Shown here one piece after another: positions 1-5,393 of a stretch of DNA of 6,772 nt. The stretch comes from DUVT01 sp041675865. GTDB lineage: Bacteria > Bacillota_I > Bacilli_A > ML615J-28 > CAG-698. The notes below the pieces were generated by a model. That model did not search any database, had not been told where the DNA came from, and was given only the letters and a program-made list of their open reading frames with translations. How positions within the stretch are numbered: the first letter of the stretch is position 1; the number at the start of each line of letters is the position of its first letter. Where the stretch lies: contig JBAYTA010000095.1 of NCBI GenBank assembly GCA_041675865.1, positions 1-6,772 on the forward strand, written 5' to 3'. The translations under genes were made by a program, and so were the position numbers.

Positions 1-49
1 ATAACTAAATAAAAAATATTAGGGTAAACTATTAAAAATATCTTTCTTA

Positions 50-68
50 TGATATAATATGATTGAGG
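50..68 (+). promoter_or_regulatory. Extended -10 promoter and ribosome binding site of the serine ammonia-lyase gene
   Basis: TG at 50-51, one base, then a perfect TATAAT at 53-58 form an extended -10 element. No good -35 hexamer lies 16-18 bp upstream (TATTAA or similar), which is tolerable for an extended -10 promoter. The ribosome binding site is GAGG at 65-68, six bases before the ATG at 75. If this -10 is used, transcription would start near 65 and the Shine-Dalgarno would sit at the very 5' end of the mRNA. That is odd, so another promoter before the window cannot be excluded. The remaining bases 1-49 show nothing recognisable. Confidence 0.45.
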
Positions 69-74
69 TAAAAA

Positions 75-1292
75 ATGGATACATTAAAAGAATTATATAA
101 GGTTGGTAATGGTCCTTCAAGTTCACATACTATGGGGCCACAGTTTGCTGCTTTAAGATTTAAAAATCGTCATCCTAATGCAAATAGGTATGTTGTTGAA
201 TTGTATGGGTCACTTGCTGCAACAGGAAGAGGACACTTAACTGATAAGATTTTATATGATACTTTGGGTAAAAATAAAACAGAAGTTATTTTTAAGCCAG
301 AGTTGTTTTATGATTATCATCCAAATGGAATGAAACTTTTCGCATATTCTGAAAACAATACAATAATAGAAGAAGAGTTAGTTTTCTCAGTTGGTGGTGG
401 GAGTCTAAAAGGTTTAAATGAGCCTAGAGAGATTGCGCATAAATCTTACTACCCACTAAGATTTATGAATGATATTTTACATTACTGTGAGAAAAATAAT
501 ATGAGTTTGCTTGATTATGTTCTTGAATGTGAAGATGATGATATTTTAGAGTTTTCAAAAAATGTTGTTGTCCAAATGTTTGATACAGTAGAAAAAGGTC
601 TTAAGAAAACTGGTTATTTACCAGGACCACTAAAAATTCAAAGGCGAGCAAATTCTATTTATAATAAGTATATAGAAAATAAAGATTTCAATAGTTTAGT
701 ATTCTCTGCTACTTTAGCTGTCAGTGAAGAAAATGCAAGTGGTGGAATTGTTGTAACAACCCCAACTTGTGGTGCTAGTGGAGTTTTGCCTGGGGTAATG
801 TATGCATATTTTAAAACTGAGAAATGTAGTATTGAAGATATAGCAAAGGCGGTATTAGTTGGAGGTTTAGTTGGAAATTTAGTTAAACATAATGCTTCAA
901 TTAGTGGTGCTGAAGTTGGTTGTCAAGGAGAAGTTGGGACTGCGTGCTCTATGACTGCTGCAGCGCTTGCTTATTTAAAAGGTGGTAACAATAAACATCA
1001 AGAATATGCAGCAGAAATTGCGCTTGAGCATCATCTTGGTATGACTTGTGATCCGATTTTAGGTTATGTACAAATACCTTGTATTGAAAGGAATGCATTA
1101 TCTGCAAGAAGAGCAATTGATTCATGTAATTTTGCTCTATTAACAGATGGCAATCACTATATAAAACTTGATGATGTAATTGTATCTTTAAAAGAAACAG
1201 GAAAAGATTTACATTCAAATTATCGTGAAACTTCTTTGGGAGGGTTAGCGAAAATTAAATTACCACTGTATGAAGAAACCGAGAGCGAATAG
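75..1292 (+). CDS. sdaA: L-serine ammonia-lyase (serine dehydratase), iron-sulfur dependent, one-chain form
   Basis: This 405-residue cytosolic enzyme should deaminate L-serine to pyruvate and ammonia using an oxygen-sensitive [4Fe-4S] cluster rather than PLP. The N-terminal (beta) domain, about residues 1-150, carries the family motif GPSSSHT at 13-19 and GSLAATGRGH at 45-54. The C-terminal (alpha) domain, about 160-395, carries TTPTCGASGVLPG at 228-240, ASISGAEVGCQGE at 274-286 and the His pair 319-320. Cys283, Cys325 (MTCDP) and Cys336 (IPCIERN) have the spacing expected for the three cluster ligands. Bacillus subtilis splits this enzyme into SdaAA and SdaAB; here both parts are in one chain. 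At about 400 residues it is shorter than E. coli SdaA (about 450) and has no cysteine near its C-terminus, like the short one-chain subfamily I recall from Bacteroidetes. The ATG is set by GAGG six bases upstream and by the MDTLKELYKVGNGPSSSHT start typical of the family. The stop codon TAG lies inside a terminator hairpin. Confidence 0.95.
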   Translation: MDTLKELYKVGNGPSSSHTMGPQFAALRFKNRHPNANRYVVELYGSLAATGRGHLTDKILYDTLGKNKTEVIFKPELFYDYHPNGMKLFAYSENNTIIEEELVFSVGGGSLKGLNEPREIAHKSYYPLRFMNDILHYCEKNNMSLLDYVLECEDDDILEFSKNVVVQMFDTVEKGLKKTGYLPGPLKIQRRANSIYNKYIENKDFNSLVFSATLAVSEENASGGIVVTTPTCGASGVLPGVMYAYFKTEKCSIEDIAKAVLVGGLVGNLVKHNASISGAEVGCQGEVGTACSMTAAALAYLKGGNNKHQEYAAEIALEHHLGMTCDPILGYVQIPCIERNALSARRAIDSCNFALLTDGNHYIKLDDVIVSLKETGKDLHSNYRETSLGGLAKIKLPLYEETESE

Positions 1293-1308
1293 CCCTCGGT
1301 TTATTTTT
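1276..1308 (+). terminator. Hairpin terminator shared by convergent sdaA and coaD, overlapping both stop codons
   Basis: The arms AAACCGAG (1276-1283) and CTCGGTTT (1295-1302) pair perfectly. GC (1285-1286) can also pair with GC (1292-1293), leaving a five-base loop. A T-rich tract (TTTATTTTT, 1300-1308) follows on the + strand. The left arm codes for the last residues of the serine ammonia-lyase, its TAG (1290-1292) is in the loop and inner stem, and the coaD stop (1301-1303) lies at the end of the right arm. On the minus strand the tail after the hairpin is only weakly T-rich, so termination of coaD there may be weaker. Confidence 0.8.
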
Positions 1309-1789
1309 GTCTTTCTTTAATTATCTTAGTTATTTTTTCTGCCATTCCATTAGGAACAAATGCATCGATCGGTTTATTAAACATTACAAGTTCTTTAATA
1401 GCTGATGATGATAGGAATAAATTATCAGTTGAAGGGAATAAAATGTAAGTATCAATAGTATTATCTATTGTGTGATTAAACTGGAATAGAGTAATTTCAC
1501 TTTGATAATCATAGATGTTTCTCATTCCCCTAATAATTACTGAACAATTTCTTTCTTTCGCATAATCTAGTACTAATTGATTTGATGCTTCCACAATTAC
1601 ATTATCTAGATGTTTTGTTGCTTCTTTTAATAAGGCAACTCTTTCATCAGGTGTAAAAATATATGTTTTGTTTGGATTTAAACTAACTAGTACATATACT
1701 TTATCAAATACTTTTGATGTTCTTTCTACGATGTCTAAATGTCCATTAGAAATTGGATCAAATGAACCTGGGTATACTGCTATTTTCAT
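1301..1789 (-). CDS. coaD: Phosphopantetheine adenylyltransferase (CoaD)
   Basis: This 162-residue cytosolic enzyme transfers AMP from ATP to 4'-phosphopantetheine, giving dephospho-CoA and pyrophosphate, the next-to-last step of coenzyme A synthesis. It is a nucleotidyltransferase-fold protein of the usual family length (about 160). Visible motifs are YPGSFDPISNGH at 6-17, whose NGH is the HIGH-like ATP site with His17; NPNK at 38-41, with Lys41 matching the conserved substrate-binding lysine; IIRGMR at 85-90; Glu98 in the following helix; and the SSS motif at 127-129. The ATG is preceded by a strong site, AGAGGTGG (1800-1793 read on the minus strand), and by a good sigma-A-type promoter. 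In many Firmicutes coaD follows rsmD; here it stands alone, convergent with the serine ammonia-lyase gene (stops 8 bases apart) and divergent from the ABC protein gene. Confidence 0.97.
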   Translation of the reverse strand: MKIAVYPGSFDPISNGHLDIVERTSKVFDKVYVLVSLNPNKTYIFTPDERVALLKEATKHLDNVIVEASNQLVLDYAKERNCSVIIRGMRNIYDYQSEITLFQFNHTIDNTIDTYILFPSTDNLFLSSSAIKELVMFNKPIDAFVPNGMAEKITKIIKERQK

Positions 1790-1807
1790 ATGCCACCTCT
1801 AAATATT

Positions 1808-1836
1808 ATTATACCCTAAGTAAAACACTAAATCAA
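1808..1836 (-). promoter_or_regulatory. Sigma-A-type promoter of coaD
   Basis: On the minus strand, TTGATT (1836-1831) is followed after exactly 17 bp by a perfect TATAAT (1813-1808). Transcription would start near 1801, giving a leader of about a dozen bases that holds the AGAGGTGG ribosome binding site. Confidence 0.75.
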
Positions 1837-1873
1837 TTTTTTCTATAAATTTAGTCTAAATAAACTATTTAAC

Positions 1874-1902
1874 TTTACAAAAAGGGGTTTTTAGTGTATT
1901 AT
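1874..1902 (+). promoter_or_regulatory. Sigma-A-type promoter of the degenerate ABC protein gene
   Basis: TTTACA (1874-1879) and TATTAT (1897-1902) are separated by 17 bp, each one mismatch from consensus. The expected start near 1909 leaves a leader of about 19 bases holding TGAGGA (1915-1920), seven bases before the ATG at 1928. This promoter is back to back with that of coaD; the -35 elements are about 37 bp apart. Confidence 0.65.
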
Positions 1903-1927
1903 TATAAAAAGGATTGAGGAAATAAAA

Positions 1928-3661
1928 ATGAAAACTAAGGATATAATTAGTCAAGCTTTATCAAAGAAAATATCTTTAATTATATATTTTATTGGAACAC
2001 TTATTATTAGTGCTACACTACTTGTATTTTGCGTTCTAATTGTAAGAACATTAGTAGATGATATTTTTTCAACTCCTGTTGATGAAGCACCAAAATTAGC
2101 ATTTTGGATTGGTGCTTTTGCAATATCTCTTACATTAATGATTGCATCTGGAATAGTAAATAAAAATTTAGCATTAACAATTTCTTCGAATGTTACTGCT
2201 GCTTTATCTAAAGCTGCTTATTCAACTAGTTTAAGATCTGAGATTAATGAGTTTGAGAAAGTTGATAATAATGAAATGGTTTCAAAAATTATTAATGACT
2301 CAAGCTATATTGGTGAAGTATATATAGGGAAAAACTGGTATTTGTTCTTGAGGAACATAGTTTATCTTGTTGCTTTCTTTATATCTATGATGATAATTAA
2401 TCCTGTATTGGGCTTAATTACATATGGATCATTACCTCTCTTTTATATGCTTATTAGAAGCTATGATAAATTCTATCAAAGAATTCATGCAAAAGCTGAA
2501 GGAGTTAATCTAGAAAGATCAAGAAATATTAGTGAAGACCTAGAAAAAATTCGAAGTATAAAATTAAGAAACGGGATTGAACAAGAAGAAGAAAAACTAC
2601 AAAAATTAAATGAAAAGTTTATTTCTTCAAAAAGAACACATGGAATGTTCTTGGATATTAAGGAAAATAAATTATTTGATTTATTAATTGGTTTATTGTT
2701 AACACTAATCTTAGGTGTTGGTGGATATATGTCTACTAGAGGAGAACATATTCCGGGAACTATAGTTGCGATTGTAATTATGATTCCAATGATGTATCGT
2801 ATGTTTAATCAATTAATGTATAATAATATATATCCAAGCTTCATTGAGGTTGAACTATCATCATTAGAAGAAATATTAGGAATAAAGAGTGAATTAAAAT
2901 CTGAACCGATTAACTCACTTGATGAAATTAGATCGCTAAAATTCCAAGATGTTTCGTATACATCAGTTGATGGTAGTATTGAAGATGTAAGTTTTGAACT
3001 TAAACGAGGTGAAAAACTGGGTGTTCTTACACTAGATTCTAATAATGATAAAATCATTTTTGAATTATTAACTAAATTAGTTAGACCTAAAGAAGGTGTA
3101 ATCTCAGTTAATAATTGTGATTTTAATAAAATTAATACACTCTATTTAAGAAGTCTTATTACTGCAATTCCTGATGATAGCGAATTATTCAACGATACTA
3201 TTGCAAACAATATTATCTATCCACTAGAGTTTGATGAATATAAATATAATGATGCTCTAAATAAAAGTGGTTTAAAGAAATTATTAGGAAATTATGAAGA
3301 TAGAGATCAAACAATAATAAATATAGATAATCCTTTAAGTGATGAGATGAAGTATAGAATTATATTTGCAAATGCATTCTATAAGGATTCTAAGATATTT
3401 GTTCTAAATGAAACAGATTCAAAACTAGATCCTAGAAGTGAAGAAGCATTAATTGAAGAAGTTTTTGAATTGAAAAATAAAATAACTATTATCCTTACTG
3501 ATAAGAATTATAATGTTGTGAAATGTGATAAAGTATTAATTTTGGGTAATGGTGGAGTATTAGAATACGGTAAAGTAGAGGATTTATTAAATGATAAAGC
3601 ATCTACACTATTTAGCTTAATTAAAAAAGTAAAAGCAACAAAAAGCGCGAAGATATCATAA
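1928..3661 (+). CDS. ABC-exporter-like membrane protein with a degenerate nucleotide-binding domain (probable pseudo-ATPase)
   Basis: The 577 residues have the build of a half ABC exporter. Residues 1-315 look like a type-1 exporter membrane domain with six hydrophobic helices near 16-40, 57-77, 138-157, 159-177, 250-268 and 275-295, and long charged cytoplasmic helices between them (for example 190-232). Residues 336-567 align along their whole length with an exporter ATPase domain, but the working motifs are altered. Walker A at about 366-377 has no glycine pattern and no GK(S/T). The Q-loop glutamine is Asp416. The signature is LSDEM at 470-474 instead of LSGGQ. The X-loop VGERG is gone. 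Walker B reads FVLNE (491-495), with Asn for the metal-binding Asp but the Glu kept. The H-loop His is Asp525. The D-loop (SKLD, 498-501) and the LFNDTIANNI segment are kept. The substrate is unknown. The start is supported by TGAGGA seven bases upstream and a promoter. The frame is uninterrupted, which argues against a simple pseudogene. It could act as a scaffold, the inactive half of a heterodimer encoded elsewhere, or an ATP-independent membrane protein. The fold assignment is firm; the function is open. Confidence 0.85.
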   Translation: MKTKDIISQALSKKISLIIYFIGTLIISATLLVFCVLIVRTLVDDIFSTPVDEAPKLAFWIGAFAISLTLMIASGIVNKNLALTISSNVTAALSKAAYSTSLRSEINEFEKVDNNEMVSKIINDSSYIGEVYIGKNWYLFLRNIVYLVAFFISMMIINPVLGLITYGSLPLFYMLIRSYDKFYQRIHAKAEGVNLERSRNISEDLEKIRSIKLRNGIEQEEEKLQKLNEKFISSKRTHGMFLDIKENKLFDLLIGLLLTLILGVGGYMSTRGEHIPGTIVAIVIMIPMMYRMFNQLMYNNIYPSFIEVELSSLEEILGIKSELKSEPINSLDEIRSLKFQDVSYTSVDGSIEDVSFELKRGEKLGVLTLDSNNDKIIFELLTKLVRPKEGVISVNNCDFNKINTLYLRSLITAIPDDSELFNDTIANNIIYPLEFDEYKYNDALNKSGLKKLLGNYEDRDQTIINIDNPLSDEMKYRIIFANAFYKDSKIFVLNETDSKLDPRSEEALIEEVFELKNKITIILTDKNYNVVKCDKVLILGNGGVLEYGKVEDLLNDKASTLFSLIKKVKATKSAKIS

Positions 3662-3672
3662 AGCGCTTTTTT
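3640..3672 (+). terminator. Terminator-like hairpin over the stop codon of the ABC protein gene
   Basis: AAAAAGCGC (3640-3648) pairs with GCGCTTTTT (3663-3671), a nine-bp stem with a 14-base loop, and the run of six T ends at 3672. The left arm codes for the last residues of the ABC protein and the TAA (3659-3661) is in the loop. The gltX ribosome binding site (CGGAG, 3685-3689) follows only 13 bases later, so the hairpin may end transcription partially or fully just before gltX. Confidence 0.7.
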
Positions 3673-3696
3673 AAAGAGAAGAAACGGAGTATATAT

Positions 3697-5136
3697 ATGG
3701 ATAAATTTAAAGTGCGTACTAGATTTGCACCAAGTCCAACTGGATTTATGCATGTTGGAAACTTAAGATCTGCTTTATATGCATATTTATTTGCAAAGCA
3801 AAACAATGGAAGTTTTATTTTAAGAATTGAAGATACAGATTTAAATAGGTTTGTTCCAGGAGCTATTGATGTAATATATTCAACTTTAGAACAAGCTGGG
3901 ATTACATTTGATGAAGGTCCACACGAAGGTGGAGAATTTGGGCCATATATTCAAAGTGAAAGAAAAGAAATATATTTAGAATATGCGAAAAAGTTAATTC
4001 CAACTAAAGATGTATATTATTGTTTTTGTGATAAAGAACGTTTAGCAAAAATTAAAGAAGAAGGTCATACAAAATATGATAAGCATTGCCTTCATTTAAG
4101 TAAAGAAGAAGTTGAAGCAAAACTTGCAAGTGGTGCTCCTTATGTAATACGTCAAAATATGCCTACTGAAGGTGTAAGTGAATTTGATGATTTGGTTTTT
4201 GGCCATATTACAATTAATAATGATGAGCTAGAAGATCATGTATTGATAAAATCTGATGGGATGCCAACTTATAATTTTGCAAATGTAATAGATGACCATT
4301 TAATGAATATTACTCATGTAATTAGAGGAAATGAATATTTAAGTTCAACTCCTAAATATAATTTACTGTATAAAGCATTTGGTTGGGATCTTCCATATTA
4401 TATGCATTTAACTCCTATTATGAAAGATGAGAGAAGAAAATTAAGTAAAAGACATGGTGATGCATATTTTGGTGATTTTATTGAAAAAGGTTACCTCCCT
4501 GAAGCAATTATAAATTATATAGCTTTACTTGGTTGGAGTCCTAAAGGAGAGGAAGAAAAATTTACAATGGCTGAATTAATTGAAAGATTTTCAATTAGTG
4601 GTTTATCTAAATCTCCTTCAATCTTTGATGAAAATAAAATGAGATGGCTTAATGGAGAATATATAAAAGAATTAAGTTTTGAAGATTTTATGGAATATAG
4701 CACTCCTTATTTTGAAAAATCAACTATTAAAGGAAGATTTGATTATAATAAGTTTGGAAAAATATTGCAATCAAGAATTGAAATCTTTAGTGAGATTATT
4801 GATAAAGTGACATTTATAGATGACTTTAATAAAATAGATCCGGCTATGTATGACCATAAAAAGTTTAAGCTAGATGCAGGGGTTGCGAAAACAGTTATAA
4901 CTGAAGCGATCAATAGATTTGAGGCTTTAACTGATTTTAATGAAGATAATCTTCATGAACTAATTAAACAATTAGCAGCTGATTTAGAATTAAAAGCTGG
5001 TGGAGTATATACAGTTTTAAGAATTGCTCTATCATCACAAAGCGTTACACCTGGAGGATCTACTGAAATAGCAGATATTTTAGGCAAAGATGAAAGTTTA
5101 AGAAGATTAAAATTAAGTCTTGATTGGTTAAGTTAA
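3697..5136 (+). CDS. gltX: Glutamyl-tRNA synthetase (GltX), class I
   Basis: At 479 residues this is the usual length for bacterial GltX. It charges tRNA-Glu with glutamate. In most low-GC Gram-positives the enzyme also mischarges tRNA-Gln, which GatCAB then amidates; whether that holds here cannot be read from this window. The class I catalytic domain starts with TRFAPSPTGFMHVGNLRSAL; HVGN at 19-22 is the HIGH motif. KLSKR at 248-252 is the KMSKS motif. A zinc-site pattern C-x-C-x19-C-x-H is formed by Cys109, Cys111, Cys131 and His133. The helical anticodon-binding region occupies about 330-479. The ATG has CGGAG seven bases upstream, and starting here gives the normal N-terminus. The gap to the ABC protein gene is 35 bases and contains no T-box leader; there is no room for a promoter after the hairpin. 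The downstream 61-residue gene starts 21 bases after the stop and is probably in the same transcript. Confidence 0.98.
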   Translation: MDKFKVRTRFAPSPTGFMHVGNLRSALYAYLFAKQNNGSFILRIEDTDLNRFVPGAIDVIYSTLEQAGITFDEGPHEGGEFGPYIQSERKEIYLEYAKKLIPTKDVYYCFCDKERLAKIKEEGHTKYDKHCLHLSKEEVEAKLASGAPYVIRQNMPTEGVSEFDDLVFGHITINNDELEDHVLIKSDGMPTYNFANVIDDHLMNITHVIRGNEYLSSTPKYNLLYKAFGWDLPYYMHLTPIMKDERRKLSKRHGDAYFGDFIEKGYLPEAIINYIALLGWSPKGEEEKFTMAELIERFSISGLSKSPSIFDENKMRWLNGEYIKELSFEDFMEYSTPYFEKSTIKGRFDYNKFGKILQSRIEIFSEIIDKVTFIDDFNKIDPAMYDHKKFKLDAGVAKTVITEAINRFEALTDFNEDNLHELIKQLAADLELKAGGVYTVLRIALSSQSVTPGGSTEIADILGKDESLRRLKLSLDWLS

Positions 5137-5143
5137 TTTATCA

Positions 5144-5150
5144 GGGGAGG
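5144..5150 (+). promoter_or_regulatory. Strong ribosome binding site of the 61-residue membrane protein gene
   Basis: GGGGAGG lies seven bases before the ATG at 5158 and is among the best Shine-Dalgarno matches in the window. It sits in the 21-base gap after gltX and is a main reason to accept the short reading frame as a real gene. Confidence 0.75.
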
Positions 5151-5157
5151 TAATTTA

Positions 5158-5343
5158 ATGAAAAAGATTCTGTTTTATTGTTCATTAATAATTAGTGGTC
5201 TGATTGGACTATCTAATGTAATTCCAAGTTTAAATGATCCAAATGGCTCTGATTTGGTATATGTATTTTTCTTTGTATATTTAATAATTGCATTACTTGG
5301 ATTTATTGGTGGTTTCAAAGAAATAAAAAATGATGAAAAATAA
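5158..5343 (+). CDS. Small two-helix membrane protein of unknown function
   Basis: I do not recognise this 61-residue protein. It has two hydrophobic segments, about residues 4-24 and 33-53, joined by a short polar loop with Asn, Asp and Pro (SLNDPNGSD), and a charged tail (KEIKNDEK). The first segment begins right after MKK, so it could be read as a signal peptide, but no cleavage site stands out and two membrane helices with a short loop seem more likely. The strong GGGGAGG site, its place 21 bases after gltX and a clear terminator starting at its TAA support it as the last gene of a gltX transcript. The link with gltX is probably only positional. Confidence 0.7.
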   Translation: MKKILFYCSLIISGLIGLSNVIPSLNDPNGSDLVYVFFFVYLIIALLGFIGGFKEIKNDEK

Positions 5344-5392
5344 AAAGTCCCTAAAGGAATTGTCTTAATAAGACATTTCCTTTGGACTTTTT
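5342..5392 (+). terminator. Long bidirectional terminator between the small membrane protein gene and the Rieske oxidoreductase gene
   Basis: An outer stem of AAAAAGTCC (5342-5350) with GGACTTTTT (5384-5392), a middle stem of AAAGGAA (5353-5359) with TTTCCTT-type sequence (5377-5383) and an inner stem TGTCT (5361-5365) with AGACA (5371-5375) close on the loop TAATA (5366-5370). Only a two-base bulge (5351-5352) and one T-T mismatch interrupt it. A long T run follows on the + strand and A5342-5346 gives a U tail for minus-strand transcripts, so it can serve both convergent genes. Confidence 0.9.
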
Positions 5393-5393
5393 T

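Noticed and set aside
19..26. TTAGGGTA, also present on the minus strand at 1812-1819 next to the coaD -10
   Set aside because: Only two copies and AT-rich context; the first lacks a promoter around it, so a shared regulatory motif cannot be supported.
949..1218. Open frame on the minus strand opposite the serine ammonia-lyase
   Set aside because: It lies wholly inside a gene with clear family motifs, has no ribosome binding site of note, and its translation resembles no known protein.
2809..3057. Minus-strand open frame inside the ABC protein gene
   Set aside because: Antisense shadow of a coding frame, with low-complexity Ser-rich translation and no start signals.
3509..3514. TATAAT inside the ABC gene as a gltX promoter
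   Set aside because: No acceptable -35 hexamer lies at 16-18 bp upstream; isolated TATAAT is expected by chance in such AT-rich DNA.
3508..3806. Two overlapping minus-strand open frames across the ABC/gltX junction
   Set aside because: They overlap each other, the terminator hairpin and the conserved GltX N-terminus; nothing supports translation.
4515..4703. Minus-strand open frame inside gltX
   Set aside because: Shadow of the well-supported synthetase gene.
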